Source: Lentibacillus cibarius (GTDB lineage Bacteria; Bacillota; Bacilli; Bacillales; Amphibacillaceae). Taken from it: DNA of 64,000 nucleotides. Of the stretch, positions 1 to 13,378 are shown in pieces. Below the pieces are notes generated by a model. That model was not told the origin of the DNA and did not search any database. It saw nothing but the letters and a program-made list of their open reading frames with translations. The position numbers were made by a program, and so were the translations under genes. The stretch is from assembly GCF_005887555.1 (NCBI RefSeq), contig NZ_VCIA01000001.1:620001-684000 (forward strand), written 5' to 3'. Every line of letters begins with the position of its first letter. Position 1 is the stretch's first letter.

Positions 1-3999
<3,999 letters not shown>

Positions 4000-4140
4000 G
4001 TTTGTGATAAGACTGACACCAATCAGTCTTCATGTCTTAGCTTTAAAATTGATTCAAGGGATTGAAGTCTTCATTAAATGAAATGATTTAAAATCTGACT
4101 TCTTACCTTTGACATCTTTTTATCATACTGGCTGTTTTGT

Positions 4141-4157
4141 TCAGTTTTCAAAGAGCA
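4141..4157 (-). promoter_or_regulatory. boxA antitermination element of the rrn leader
   Basis: The minus strand reads TGCTCTTTGAAAACTGA, the typical Bacillaceae rrn leader boxA, between promoter P2 and the 16S gene. A related copy occurs in the 16S-23S spacer. BoxA is known to recruit NusB/NusE for antitermination on rRNA operons. Confidence 0.75.
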
Positions 4158-4196
4158 AACTTTGTCGTTTTTTGTCGTTTCCCAACAACAAATACT

Positions 4197-4225
4197 ATAG
4201 TATCATCAATCGTTTCATCCGTCAA
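4197..4225 (-). promoter_or_regulatory. rrn promoter P2 (sigma-A type)
   Basis: On the minus strand TTGACG (4220-4225) and TACTAT (4197-4202) are separated by exactly 17 bp. The site is about 200 bp upstream of the 16S gene and just upstream of boxA. Tandem promoters are the rule for Bacillus rRNA operons. Confidence 0.8.
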
Positions 4226-4303
4226 CAACTTTTTTTCTTTGTTATTAAAAGCAACTGATTAATGATGTGTATTTCTTTGCGCTGTTTTTCAGCAGCAAGA
4301 ATT

Positions 4304-4332
4304 ATAATACTACCGAAGCACTAAAAAGTCAA
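4304..4332 (-). promoter_or_regulatory. rrn promoter P1 (sigma-A type)
   Basis: On the minus strand TTGACT (4327-4332) and TATTAT (4304-4309) are 17 bp apart; an overlapping TATAAT lies at 4301-4306. It sits 107 bp upstream of P2 in the same direction, forming a tandem promoter pair for the rRNA operon. Confidence 0.78.
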
Positions 4333-4335
4333 CGG

Positions 4336-4830
4336 TATTAAAAAACAAAATTAAAATTAAGTTAGTGGTAAATAAATCCACACTCTCGTAAATGATTTTC
4401 AGCAGACTACTACATTCCAGTCCTAATCCAACATCCCACCTTCCATATTGCAAACATTGAATCCACGTTCACCTATAAAGGACACTACCATCATACTTCT
4501 GTCGCTAGAATACAACATTACACCATTATCCAGTTTAGAGAGTGGATCTTTTATAACGGTATATGTTTGGCGGTTGTTATCTTGTTATCACTCCCTGTGC
4601 CTTCTCATTATTACTAACCAACTTTTCAACTTTTTGGTGTCACATTTTACTAACATAATCCATTTTCACTCCCCTTTTAAGGGTCTGGACAACAAAACAT
4701 GCTATCTTGTAACACCGATAAAAACTTATAATAAAAGCCACTAAAAGTTTCTCTTTATTCACAACATCAACTTGTATAGCGTGTTACTGTATGGAACAAA
4801 CTAACATAACGAGATTCTGAGGTGAATGTA
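4336..4830. other. Intergenic region without a recognised gene
   Basis: This roughly 495-bp AT-rich stretch separates the rRNA promoters from the secreted-protein gene. I see no convincing gene, RNA or repeat. A 98-codon plus-strand frame at 4448-4744 lacks a Shine-Dalgarno sequence and has an amino-acid composition typical of random AT-rich DNA. The last 60 bp must contain the promoter of the downstream gene. Confidence 0.5.
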
Positions 4831-5580
4831 ATGAAAAAAATTGTCTTTCTGCTTTTGGCTACATTACTATTGCCTGCCACTATGTTTGCAGAAAAAAATA
4901 ATGAACCATCCCCGCAACAGCTTGCCATATATAAAGAGGATATAACGGGTAACGCAGAAGAAGAAACCATTGAATTAACTGGCTTACCGTTTGCGGACAA
5001 CACAGGATATTATGTTGATACGTGGGCTTCTTTAGTAGGCAATGACGGAAAAAAACGAGAAATTCAGTTTAGTGGCGGATACAAACCGCAACTTCTATTC
5101 CATGATTTAAACCATGATGGCATAAAGGACATTTTATACCAAAGTGTTTCCGAAAAAACGAGCAAACTGCATCATTATCAATTGTATACGTTTGATAACG
5201 GGCATCTAAAAAAAATGCCATTTCCTGAACAAAAATTTATCAAAACCATGTTTAAGAATAACTTTACAGTGGAAGTGCAAGTAGCTCCTGATAAGGATCC
5301 AGCTATTGTCGACGTTAGTGACCACGCCACTAAGTATGTTCATCAAGGTATTTATGATGAAAATGGAAAGTTACTTGAAAAAACATCTCCAATGATTCAG
5401 CCTATTTCAAACGTTAAACCTGTTAAAATCAGTGAACAAAAGGGATATGGGCTAAAAAGTGAGCAGCCAATCAGTGGAGCATATCCGGAAGAACGGCTTG
5501 GAACAGTGGAGACACTTTGGTATTTTGAAAAAGGCCAATGGATCATTTTAAAAACCGAATGGATATCAGATGATAAATAA
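4831..5580 (+). CDS. Secreted protein of unknown function with a Ca-loop-like motif
   Basis: A 249-residue protein with a clear signal peptide: MKKIVF, a hydrophobic stretch, then a signal peptidase I-type site near TMFA at about residue 20. There is no lipobox cysteine, so the protein is probably released. A DLNHDGIKDILY segment near residue 90 resembles the aspartate-rich loop of VCBS/FG-GAP or dockerin repeats, which suggests Ca binding. The ATG at 4831 is chosen because GAGGTG (4819-4824) sits 6 nt ahead of it; the in-frame GTG at 4822 lies inside that Shine-Dalgarno sequence. It is monocistronic between the rRNA operon and leuS. I do not recognise a named family. Confidence 0.75.
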   Translation: MKKIVFLLLATLLLPATMFAEKNNEPSPQQLAIYKEDITGNAEEETIELTGLPFADNTGYYVDTWASLVGNDGKKREIQFSGGYKPQLLFHDLNHDGIKDILYQSVSEKTSKLHHYQLYTFDNGHLKKMPFPEQKFIKTMFKNNFTVEVQVAPDKDPAIVDVSDHATKYVHQGIYDENGKLLEKTSPMIQPISNVKPVKISEQKGYGLKSEQPISGAYPEERLGTVETLWYFEKGQWIILKTEWISDDK

Positions 5581-5625
5581 TAGCATCAGATATCGGCATC
5601 CCTTCACAACCGGACACCTATGAAC

Positions 5626-5723
5626 AAAGGCGCAAGTGTCTGTAGGCTAACGTCGTCACGTCCTGTGACAACGCCAGTATAGTACGTCCTGTACGTCGAA
5701 TCCGGGCGTGGTTTAACTTTTCC
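5626..5723 (+). repeat. Dispersed intergenic repeat, copy 1
   Basis: This block shares its order of short motifs with copies at about 16725-16815 (opposite strand) and 35534-35664: AAAGGCG, then GCAGG or GTAGGCTAA, GTCACGTCCTG, AGTATAGTACGTCCTG, ACGTCGAATCCGGG and CGTGG. Identity is partial, so the copies are old. It is non-coding and lies between the secreted-protein gene and the leuS terminator. Confidence 0.7.
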
Positions 5724-5764
5724 AAAAAAAATTGTATCGCTTCACTTTATATTTTTTATTTAGT

Positions 5765-5806
5765 AAAAAAGGGTCTCCCCCATTTTGCAGGGAAAGATCC
5801 TTTTTT
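5765..5806 (-). terminator. Rho-independent terminator of leuS
   Basis: Inverted arms AAAAAAGGGTCTCCC and GGGAAAGATCCTTTTTT flank a short loop. On the minus strand the hairpin follows the leuS stop codon by about 30 bp and is followed by a T-run; the A-rich arm makes it usable in both directions. Confidence 0.8.
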
Positions 5807-5837
5807 GCTAGAATAAGCACTTTACACGAGTCAAATA

Positions 5838-8252
5838 TCAGTTGGCAACCACATTGACCAGCTTTCCGGGTACAACAATTACTTTGCGAACTGTCTTTCC
5901 TTCGAGAAATTCTTGAATCTTTTCATGTTCAAGTGCCTGTTTTTCCAATTCTTCTTTTGATATGTCTTTTGACACGTTCATTTTGGCACGGACTTTGCCC
6001 ATAACCTGCAACACAACTTCCACTTCATCCTCTACAAGTTTACTTTCGTCATATTGCGGCCACTTTTCATAGCTAATGGTTTCGGTATAGCCCAGAACCT
6101 GCCACATTTCTTCAGACAGATGCGGCGCCACAGGGGAAAGCAATTTAACAAACCCTTCCACATACTTTTTCGGAATTATTTCTGCTTTGTATCCTTCGTT
6201 AATAAATACCATTAGCTGTGAAATACCTGTATTGAAATGAAGGTTTTCAAAATCCTCCGTTACCTTTTTCACTGTTTCATGATAGACCTTATCTAACGTG
6301 GAGTCCTCATTTGTATCGATAATCTTTCCGGACAGCTCCCCTTGCTCATTCACAAACAAGCGCCATACCCGATCTAAAAAGCGCCGTGCTCCATCCAGAC
6401 CATTCGTCGACCAGGCAACTGCAGCATCCAACGGTCCCATGAACATTTCGTACAGCCTTAGTGTATCCGCACCATGTGTTGAAATAATATCGTCTGGATT
6501 CACGACATTACCTTTAGATTTACTCATTTTTTCATTGCCTTCTCCGAGAATCATTCCCTGATTGAAAAGCTTCATAAATGGTTCTTTGGTCGGTACTACA
6601 CCAATGTCATACAAGAATTTATGCCAGAACCGTGCGTATAGGAGATGCAAGACAGCATGTTCAGCACCACCGATATAAATGTCAACCGGAAGCCATTCTT
6701 TTAAGGCTTCAGGGTCGGCGAGCTTGTCAGGATTATCTGGATCGATAAATCGTAAAAAGTACCAGCAGCTCCCTGCCCATTGTGGCATGGTGTTCGTTTC
6801 ACGCCGTCCCTTCATTCCTGTTTCCGGATCGGTAACATGAACCCAGTCACTCGTTGCCAACGGTGATTCACCAGTACCTGATGGCTTAATCTCATCCATC
6901 GCCGGCAGTTCAAGCGGCAATTCATCCGCTGGTACTGCACTCATCGACCCATCTTCCCAGTGAATGATTGGAATCGTTTCTCCCCAATAACGCTGTCTCG
7001 AAAACAGCCAGTCTCTGAGCCGGTATGTTACTTTCCGTGTCCCTATGTCATTCGCTTCCAGCCAGTCGATCATTTTGACGATTGCATCCTCTGTATACAG
7101 CCCATTTAGGAAATCGGAATTAACGTGTTCCCCGTCCTCGGTATAAGCCTCTTCGGTAAGATCCCCACCTGAAACAACCTCTTTAATCGGCAATTCAAAT
7201 TTTTGGGCAAATTCATAGTCACGCTCATCATGACCAGGAACTGCCATAATTGCACCGCTTCCATAGCTCATCAATACATAATCAGCAATCCAAATTGGCA
7301 TTTTTTCATTATTAACCGGATTAATGGCATATGCTCCTGTAAACACGCCCGTTTTTTCCTTAGCCAAGTCTGTCCGTTCCAAATCTGATTTCGTCTCAAT
7401 TTCTTTCAAATATTCATCCACTTTGGCCTGTTGATCAGGAGTTACGATTTTCTTAACAAGCGGATGCTCCGGTGCAAAAACTGCATATGTCGCACCAAAC
7501 AGTGTATCAGGTCGAGTAGTAAAAACAGAAAACGTTTCGGAATGGCCATCCACGCTAAATGTGAGTTCCGCGCCCTCTGACCGGCCAATCCAGTTCCGCT
7601 GCATTTCTTTAATACTTTCCGGCCAGTCTACGTCATCTAAATCATCCAACAGCCGGTCTGCATATGCGGTAATCCGTAACATCCATTGTTTCATCGGTTT
7701 GCGTATCACCGGATGGTCGCCACGTTCACTTTTGCCGTCGATCACTTCTTCATTGGCAAGAACTGTACCAAGAGCTGGGCACCAATTGACCGGAACTTCA
7801 TCCATATAAGCCAGTCCATGTTCATATAATTTAGTGAAAATCCATTGTGTCCATTTATAATAGTTCGGGTCTGTTGTATTGATTTCACGGTCCCAGTCGT
7901 AGGAAAAACCGAGTTCCTGAATCTGTCTTTTGAAAGTAGCAATATTCTCATCCGTAAATGCAGCCGGACTGTTGCCTGTATCAAGCGCATACTGTTCCGC
8001 AGGCAGTCCGAACGCATCCCACCCCATCGGATGGAGCACCTCGTAGCCTTGCATCCGTTTCATCCGGGAGTAAATATCCGTCGCTGTGTATCCTTCCGGG
8101 TGTCCGACATGCAGACCGGCACCGGATGGATAAGGGAACATATCCAGCGCATACACTTTTTCCTTATTCGAAAATGTGTCGGTTTTAAAGGTTTTATGTT
8201 CAGCCCAGTATTGCTGCCATTTTTTTTCGATTTCTTGATGATTAAAACTCAT
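5838..8252 (-). CDS. leuS: Leucyl-tRNA synthetase
   Basis: Class Ia aminoacyl-tRNA synthetase that charges tRNA-Leu in the cytoplasm. The 804-residue length equals that of B. subtilis LeuRS. The ATP-binding HIGH motif reads HVGH at residues 48-51, and the KMSKS loop is intact (EKMSKSKGN, about residue 575). The large insertion between them (about 220-410) is the CP1 editing domain, and the C-terminal anticodon-binding domain is present. ATG 8252 follows AGGAGGAAATAGTT. The gene is monocistronic and preceded by a leucine-specific T-box leader (8348-8595), so expression should rise when tRNA-Leu is uncharged. It diverges from mnmM. Confidence 0.98.
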   Translation of the reverse strand: MSFNHQEIEKKWQQYWAEHKTFKTDTFSNKEKVYALDMFPYPSGAGLHVGHPEGYTATDIYSRMKRMQGYEVLHPMGWDAFGLPAEQYALDTGNSPAAFTDENIATFKRQIQELGFSYDWDREINTTDPNYYKWTQWIFTKLYEHGLAYMDEVPVNWCPALGTVLANEEVIDGKSERGDHPVIRKPMKQWMLRITAYADRLLDDLDDVDWPESIKEMQRNWIGRSEGAELTFSVDGHSETFSVFTTRPDTLFGATYAVFAPEHPLVKKIVTPDQQAKVDEYLKEIETKSDLERTDLAKEKTGVFTGAYAINPVNNEKMPIWIADYVLMSYGSGAIMAVPGHDERDYEFAQKFELPIKEVVSGGDLTEEAYTEDGEHVNSDFLNGLYTEDAIVKMIDWLEANDIGTRKVTYRLRDWLFSRQRYWGETIPIIHWEDGSMSAVPADELPLELPAMDEIKPSGTGESPLATSDWVHVTDPETGMKGRRETNTMPQWAGSCWYFLRFIDPDNPDKLADPEALKEWLPVDIYIGGAEHAVLHLLYARFWHKFLYDIGVVPTKEPFMKLFNQGMILGEGNEKMSKSKGNVVNPDDIISTHGADTLRLYEMFMGPLDAAVAWSTNGLDGARRFLDRVWRLFVNEQGELSGKIIDTNEDSTLDKVYHETVKKVTEDFENLHFNTGISQLMVFINEGYKAEIIPKKYVEGFVKLLSPVAPHLSEEMWQVLGYTETISYEKWPQYDESKLVEDEVEVVLQVMGKVRAKMNVSKDISKEELEKQALEHEKIQEFLEGKTVRKVIVVPGKLVNVVAN

Positions 8253-8347
8253 AACTATTTCCTCCTTCTATTCTTTTTTCACGGACAGCGGGAAAATATC
8301 ATTGACAATAATCATATGTCAGCGGTTTCTACCAGTCATTTTATCCA

Positions 8348-8595
8348 ATAAAAAAGCCACTCATCCCCATATAAGGGACGAGAAGCTTTCCCGCGGTACC
8401 ACCCAATTTAACGCAGTCATTTGCGTTCACTTCCATCCATAACGCGGATAGACGGCATAGACTACTGCTGTTTCATCCATGCAGCTTAAAGGTGAGTTCA
8501 TAAATCTTCGGGGGCAGTTCACACCAGCCACTACCTCGCTTTACCCGGGCAGATTCACTACTACTCCTTCGTTTCGCCGGTCATTATGTAAATCG
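8348..8595 (-). promoter_or_regulatory. Leucine T-box leader of leuS
   Basis: The minus strand contains the conserved T-box AATTGGGTGGTACCGCGG (8391-8408) that pairs with the tRNA acceptor end. It is followed by a terminator hairpin (arms CTCGTCCC and GGGGATGAG, 8360-8382) and a T-run ending near 8351. Upstream, Stem I carries the AGTAGTGA-type motif and the GGTGTGAACTGCC distal loop. The specifier loop reads GAA-CTC-ACC, with the CTC leucine codon at 8494-8496, in agreement with the downstream leuS. The promoter is annotated separately at 8597-8626. Confidence 0.93.
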
Positions 8596-8596
8596 A

Positions 8597-8626
8597 ATTC
8601 TAGCCGATACACCAGGGTTTTGTCAA
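8597..8626 (-). promoter_or_regulatory. Promoter of the leuS T-box leader
   Basis: The minus strand has TTGACA (8621-8626) and TAGAAT (8597-8602) with an 18-bp spacer, immediately before the start of the T-box Stem I sequence. Confidence 0.75.
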
Positions 8627-8712
8627 GAAAATCTAGTGTAGGCGACTTTCCCACTGTTTGTATTTCATGCTAAACTAATCATAGCATGTTACATAAAGGA
8701 GTACAAACAAAC

Positions 8713-9282
8713 ATGATAAAAGGAATTATCCATTTTTCACATCATCTATTGAATGAAGCTATTATTGAAGGTGACACTGTTATTGACGCCACTTGCGGCA
8801 ACGGGCACGACACCGTGTTTCTTAGTCAGGCAGTTGGCTCTAGTGGGCATGTTTATGGATTTGACATCCAGGAACAAGCCATTATCAATACGAAACAGCG
8901 CCTCTCTGAGTATCAGCTGACTAACGCAACGATTATTAACGACAGTCACAGCAATTTCATCCACCATATTCCCGTAGACCGACTGACAAGGATTGGTGGG
9001 GCTATTTTTAACCTAGGCTATCTTCCCGGAAGCGACAAATCAGTGATTACCAAAAGTGAGACGACTATTTTGGCGCTGGAAGGAATACTATCCCACCTTA
9101 AACAAAACGGGCTGATTGTGCTTGTTGTTTATCATGGACATGAGGGCGGTGACCAGGAGAAAGAGAATCTCCTGCGATATGTGCAACTGTTCGACCAGAA
9201 GCTGTACCATGTTTTATATTATGGATTTATTAATCAGAAAAACGATCCACCCTTTATTATTGCCATCCAGAAACGAACTTAA
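8713..9282 (+). CDS. mnmM: tRNA mnm5s2U methyltransferase MnmM (YtqB family)
   Basis: A 189-residue class I SAM-dependent methyltransferase. The SAM-binding motif I reads DATCGNGHDT (about residues 24-33), followed by an acidic FDIQ at the end of strand 2. B. subtilis YtqB has been reported as MnmM, which completes 5-methylaminomethyl-2-thiouridine at tRNA wobble positions; that function is transferred from the family. The start at 8713 is chosen because AAAGGAG (8696-8702) lies 10 nt upstream; an in-frame ATG at 8686 precedes this Shine-Dalgarno sequence. It diverges from leuS and converges on ytpB, a gene order also found in Bacillus. Confidence 0.88.
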   Translation: MIKGIIHFSHHLLNEAIIEGDTVIDATCGNGHDTVFLSQAVGSSGHVYGFDIQEQAIINTKQRLSEYQLTNATIINDSHSNFIHHIPVDRLTRIGGAIFNLGYLPGSDKSVITKSETTILALEGILSHLKQNGLIVLVVYHGHEGGDQEKENLLRYVQLFDQKLYHVLYYGFINQKNDPPFIIAIQKRT

Positions 9283-9286
9283 TCCG

Positions 9287-10408
9287 TCAATCTTCCCGGC
9301 TTTCCCGGCCGCTTTCATGTCCGGGAATATAAGGCCGGGCCTTTATTTTGCGAATCCAATGATACATTTTGGCATTCCAGTGAAAGAAAGACGCTGCACT
9401 CCCGCTTTCACGAAGTAACACATGAGTCATATCCATTCCACTGGATAAGCTTTTCACTTTCGGATCGCCTAAATACAATCCGACAAGACCATGGTGGACC
9501 ATCTTATGAAATGACCTGTCCCTTATCTGCTCTACATGGATATCGGTCTGTCTGATAAAATAAGTCAACCGTTTTTTCATATGTTCATGACTTTCATAAT
9601 AATTACAGAAGTTCAGGTCACCTTCCATTTCATCTTCCTTCTGATCGATATAATAATCCAATAAAATATGTAACCCCTGCATGTACGGGAAATAACTATC
9701 GACAATTTGTTCCGCTAATTTTTTGCTCATTGGCACGTTTAGTGAATAGGAAACCAGGCAGAAGATCCCCAACGTCGAACCGGCAGCTGCCGAGAATTCA
9801 TACCAATGAAGCGGAGTTGATGCGTTCGTGTTAGCGTTAAACCAGCTTACTAACCGGTCAATACGCTCGTCCATACGAACATGTTTATGTACCTGTAGAT
9901 CACTATAAAGCTGTTCTAACTCAAACAAGTAGCTTTGAATCACATCATATCCGTCCAGTTGCCGCATTGTTTTTTGACATGTGCGGACAAGATCTGCTAA
10001 ATACTCTCCATCCGCTTTTTCACTACGATACGCATAATAATGTCTAATCGGTTTGGATGGACTCAGTGCATCGGTCATCGCTTTATGCAGCTGCCGAAAG
10101 TCATCAGGATCCATTGACGTACTCCTGTCACACAGATTGTCCAAATAATCACTGATTGTCTGATAGGCAACAATAAATCGGATTGCTTCCTGCCATTTAT
10201 AGCCGGCGAGAAGAGCATAAACAGCACCACCTAGGCAATGGAACCGCTTTGATTCGATGCTCGCCAGTGCTTGGTTCCGCAATTCATTTTCCGGGATTTG
10301 CTTAGCACGTTTTTGCCAAAAAGTTAATTCGTTATTGACTGCAGGGAAAACTTTTCTATATACTGCCATCATTAAGGTCACCGATGTTTTCGGAACACGA
10401 TATCCCAA
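9287..10408 (-). CDS. ytpB: Tetraprenyl-beta-curcumene synthase family protein YtpB
   Basis: A 373-residue DUF2600 protein. In B. subtilis YtpB cyclises heptaprenyl diphosphate-derived C35 chains to tetraprenyl-beta-curcumene, the first step of sesquarterpene synthesis; heptaprenyl diphosphate itself is the menaquinone side-chain precursor. The acidic motif DYLDNLCDRS (about residues 88-97) resembles the metal-binding DDxxD-type site of the family, and a second HKAMTDAL segment follows. The stop is 4 bp from the convergent mnmM stop. The partner cyclase is not in this window. Confidence 0.85.
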   Translation of the reverse strand: MGYRVPKTSVTLMMAVYRKVFPAVNNELTFWQKRAKQIPENELRNQALASIESKRFHCLGGAVYALLAGYKWQEAIRFIVAYQTISDYLDNLCDRSTSMDPDDFRQLHKAMTDALSPSKPIRHYYAYRSEKADGEYLADLVRTCQKTMRQLDGYDVIQSYLFELEQLYSDLQVHKHVRMDERIDRLVSWFNANTNASTPLHWYEFSAAAGSTLGIFCLVSYSLNVPMSKKLAEQIVDSYFPYMQGLHILLDYYIDQKEDEMEGDLNFCNYYESHEHMKKRLTYFIRQTDIHVEQIRDRSFHKMVHHGLVGLYLGDPKVKSLSSGMDMTHVLLRESGSAASFFHWNAKMYHWIRKIKARPYIPGHESGRESRED

Positions 10409-10564
10409 CCCATCCCCTCCAATAGCTATTGCGACAGTTCTTCGATTATTTCAAATTAAACCCTCGTTACAGAGTTTTGCACCTTGTTAAAACGTCCAGT
10501 TTGTCTGCTTCTACCTCAAACACTATACTACTTATATATCACCATATTTTTTAGGGGGATTCAA

Positions 10565-11092
10565 ATGATACACCATTTCAAACAAACAAAGCCCGACATC
10601 CACCCTTCAGTTTTCATTGCACATGATGCTGACATCATCGGGGATGTTACCATTCAGGAAGGGTCCAGCGTGTGGTTCAAAGCCGTTATCCGGGGGGATG
10701 TTGCGCCAACTAAGATTGGTAAACGGGTCAATATTCAGGATTTGTCACTTCTGCACCAAAGTCCAGATATGCCTTTAACGATAGAGGATGATGTAACTGT
10801 CGGGCACCAAGTCACCCTTCATGCATGTACAGTCAAACGTAATGCCCTCGTCGGCATGGGGTCACTTATTCTCGATGGTGCCGAAATAGGTGAACATGCC
10901 TTCATTGGTGCGGGAAGTCTTATTCCGCCGGGCAAAAAAATACCACCCCATTCACTTGCACTGGGTCGGCCGGCAAAAGTTGTCCGCACATTGACAGATA
11001 AAGACTATGAAGAAATGGCACGCGTACGGAAGTCTTACGTTGACAAAGGGCAGTACTACAAACAGCATACTGAGCTGGGCCAGGCATTTTAA
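10565..11092 (+). CDS. Gamma-carbonic anhydrase-like hexapeptide-repeat protein (YtoA type)
   Basis: A 175-residue left-handed beta-helix protein with repeated hexapeptides, such as VFIAHDADIIGDVTI and AVIRGDVAPTKIG. The histidines expected to bind metal in gamma-class carbonic anhydrases are visible in LHQS (about residue 67), GHQVTLHAC (about 84-90) and nearby. The start at 10565 follows TTAGGGGGATTCAA; a longer in-frame ATG at 10484 has no Shine-Dalgarno sequence. B. subtilis YtoA has the same length and a nearby location. Actual carbonic anhydrase activity is inferred from the family. Confidence 0.87.
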   Translation: MIHHFKQTKPDIHPSVFIAHDADIIGDVTIQEGSSVWFKAVIRGDVAPTKIGKRVNIQDLSLLHQSPDMPLTIEDDVTVGHQVTLHACTVKRNALVGMGSLILDGAEIGEHAFIGAGSLIPPGKKIPPHSLALGRPAKVVRTLTDKDYEEMARVRKSYVDKGQYYKQHTELGQAF

Positions 11093-11179
11093 CATCCTTA
11101 TAATAAAAACTTTGGCTCGGCGAAGCATGCTCCTCGCGGTTACGGATCGAAAACTTTGACTGACGGCCCTTCTCATGCT

Positions 11180-11219
11180 AACAGGCGGTCACGCTTTTTT
11201 CACCAACGCACCGCCTGTT
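11180..11219 (-). terminator. Perfect 10-bp inverted repeat after asnB
   Basis: AACAGGCGGT (11180-11189) and ACCGCCTGTT (11210-11219) enclose a 20-nt loop that contains a T-run. The hairpin begins 12 bp past the asnB stop and about 88 bp past the convergent ytoA-type gene. It is probably a shared terminator, though the T-run lies in the loop rather than after the stem. Confidence 0.5.
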
Positions 11220-11230
11220 ATTAGTCTCTA

Positions 11231-13147
11231 TTATCTCTGGCAGGTCTTCGTTATTACCCCAAGGTCAAGCTCAGGGCGAGATAACGCTTCTTCGTCAAAT
11301 TCCTTCTCTACAAAAATTTGATGCCAGAGCATAAACATAAGCACTGTCCATATCTTACGGCTGTAATCTCCCTTACCTTGGCAATGCGCATCAAGTAGAT
11401 CATAAATATATGATTTATGCAGTAGATGTTCTGTCCGACTTTCATGAATAAGCCGTTTCGCCCAGTCATACAGCTCATTCTTCAGCCAGTGGCGGATTGG
11501 TACAGGGAAACCAAGCTTTTTCCGGTCCAGCACATGGTCCGGTATGATCCCTCTTGAGGCCTCACGCAAAATACTTTTAGTCGTCCCGTTAGCAATTTTC
11601 AATCCTGGCGGCAGCTGGCTTGCCACCCGGAATACCTCTTTATCCAAAAAAGGAACACGGAGCTCAAGGGAATTGGCCATCGTCGTCCGATCCGCTTTTA
11701 ATAAAATATCTCCGCGCATCCACGTATGAATGTCGATATATTGCATCTGATTAACGAGCGGATCCTCGCTTACCTGATTATATAACTTTTCCGTTATTTG
11801 CCGGTAAGATATATCGTCCCGGAATGATTTCAGGAACTTTTGCTTTTCATCATCTTCAAACATTTTAGCGTTACCGATATAACGGTCGCGCAATGGGGTT
11901 GTCCCTCGCTCAAGGAAGCTCTTACCACGTACACCCTCTGGCATAACGTCAGCCACCCTTGCCAGCAAACTTTTAATAGGGGTCGGGATGTTGTCGAACA
12001 GTTTCAAGGAGTCCGGTTCCCGGTAGATATTGTAACCGCCGAACAGTTCATCAGCTCCTTCGCCGGATAAAACAACTGTGACATGTTTCCGTGCTTCCCG
12101 TGCCACAAAATATAGAGGAACACAGGCTGGATCGGCAAGTGGATCATCCATATGCCACATGATTTTTGGAAGTTTCTCCACATACTCTTCAGGAGTAATG
12201 CGGTAAGCGATATTCTCAACCCCTAGTTTGTCTGCTGTCTCCTTGGCAACATCAATTTCAGAATAACCTTCCCGTTCAAAGCCAACGGAAAATGTCTTTA
12301 TATCCGGGTTGAATTCTTTTGCCATTGCCGCAATGATGGTGGAGTCAATACCACCGGACAAAAACGATCCGACCGGAACATCACTGCGCATATGCACATT
12401 GACTGAATCATACATCACATCTTGAATACGCTTCATCCAATCCTGTTTGTCCATTAGTACCGGATTGAATGATGCCTGCCAATAGCGATATTGTGTCATC
12501 TTTTCCGTCGGTTTTTTTATAAAGTAGTGCCCTGGTTCTACTTTTTGGATTCGTGTTGTCATCGTCATTGGCTCCGGGACAAATTGGAAGCTCAAATAGT
12601 GCTGCAGCGCCTCCGGGTTAACTGCTTCATTTTCCGTCATGAAGGAAATACTCTTCTTTTCAGATGCGAACACGGTTTCTTCATCCGTTTCCCGGTAAAA
12701 TAACGGTTTAATGCCGAATGGATCGCGTGCACCGTAAAGTATTTCGTGTTCTTTATCCCAAACAAGAATCGAAAACATCCCACGCAAATGTTCAAATGCT
12801 TTTTCCCTGTATTTTTTAAACAAGGCTGCAATGACTTCAGTGTCCGATTCTGTTGTAAACGAAAAGCCTTCTGCTATCAGGTCACGCCGCAATTCAACAT
12901 AATTATAGATTTCTCCATTGAAGACGAGCCAGATTGCTTCATCATCAAAACTTAACGGCTGCTGTCCACTATCAAGGTCGATGATGCTTAAACGTCGGAA
13001 TCCAAGCGATACATACGCATCATGATAATAACCTTCATCATCAGGGCCTCTATGTGTCATCAAATTATTTCGCTGTTTAAAAGCAGTTTTTTGTTCTTCA
13101 CTTGGTGTAGCTGGGTTGCTGCGTATCATGCCAATAAAACCGCACAT
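11231..13147 (-). CDS. asnB: Asparagine synthase (glutamine-hydrolysing)
   Basis: Converts aspartate, ATP and glutamine to asparagine. The 638-residue protein has an N-terminal class II glutaminase domain starting MCGFIG, with the catalytic Cys2 exposed after Met removal, and a C-terminal synthetase domain with the PP-loop LSGGIDST (about residue 260). AAAGTGAGG precedes ATG 13147 on the minus strand. B. subtilis AsnB lies in the same position near metK. The promoter has an extended -10 (TGGTATAAT, plus-strand complement at 13184-13189). Length and motifs are those of a full-length enzyme. Confidence 0.96.
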   Translation of the reverse strand: MCGFIGMIRSNPATPSEEQKTAFKQRNNLMTHRGPDDEGYYHDAYVSLGFRRLSIIDLDSGQQPLSFDDEAIWLVFNGEIYNYVELRRDLIAEGFSFTTESDTEVIAALFKKYREKAFEHLRGMFSILVWDKEHEILYGARDPFGIKPLFYRETDEETVFASEKKSISFMTENEAVNPEALQHYLSFQFVPEPMTMTTRIQKVEPGHYFIKKPTEKMTQYRYWQASFNPVLMDKQDWMKRIQDVMYDSVNVHMRSDVPVGSFLSGGIDSTIIAAMAKEFNPDIKTFSVGFEREGYSEIDVAKETADKLGVENIAYRITPEEYVEKLPKIMWHMDDPLADPACVPLYFVAREARKHVTVVLSGEGADELFGGYNIYREPDSLKLFDNIPTPIKSLLARVADVMPEGVRGKSFLERGTTPLRDRYIGNAKMFEDDEKQKFLKSFRDDISYRQITEKLYNQVSEDPLVNQMQYIDIHTWMRGDILLKADRTTMANSLELRVPFLDKEVFRVASQLPPGLKIANGTTKSILREASRGIIPDHVLDRKKLGFPVPIRHWLKNELYDWAKRLIHESRTEHLLHKSYIYDLLDAHCQGKGDYSRKIWTVLMFMLWHQIFVEKEFDEEALSRPELDLGVITKTCQR

Positions 13148-13183
13148 TTTTTTGCCTCACTTTCCATCAGTTGCATCTTTCAA

Positions 13184-13189
13184 ATTATA
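13184..13189 (-). promoter_or_regulatory. Probable extended -10 promoter of asnB
   Basis: The minus strand reads TGTGGTATAATTTG: a perfect TATAAT with the TGn extension, 37 bp upstream of the asnB start. No good -35 hexamer is seen at 17 bp, as is usual for extended -10 promoters. Confidence 0.5.
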
Positions 13190-13295
13190 CCACAAACCAA
13201 ACAAGTATAACTACGAAAAAAGGCAAAAATCGACCTTATCGCCATATACACAGGGCATTAGAAAAACCCAATATCCGCCTTGTCTTATAGCGAAT

Positions 13296-13344
13296 ACCGA
13301 AGTTTTTATTAAGGTCATCCATATAATACTTTCTGACGTTACAG
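13296..13344 (+). repeat. Dispersed repeat tail, CGAAGTTTTTAT...TTTCTGAC type, copy a
   Basis: CGAAGTTTTTATTAAGGTCA, then TCCAT, then ATACTTTCTGACGTTAC matches segments at 33590-33641 and 45758-45803. This copy lies between asnB and the metK terminator. The 33.6-kb copy links this tail to the larger dispersed repeat. Confidence 0.65.
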
Positions 13345-13375
13345 AAAAGGTGCAGACAAGATTCTGCACCTTTTT
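13345..13375 (-). terminator. Rho-independent terminator of metK
   Basis: AAAAGGTGCAG (13345-13355) and CTGCACCTTTT (13364-13374) form an 11-bp perfect stem with an 8-nt loop, directly beyond the metK stop on the minus strand. Confidence 0.85.
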
Positions 13376-13378
13376 CCT

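Noticed and set aside
4448..4744. 98-codon open frame between the rRNA operon and the secreted-protein gene
   Set aside because: No ribosome-binding site, composition like random AT-rich DNA, and no recognisable domain.
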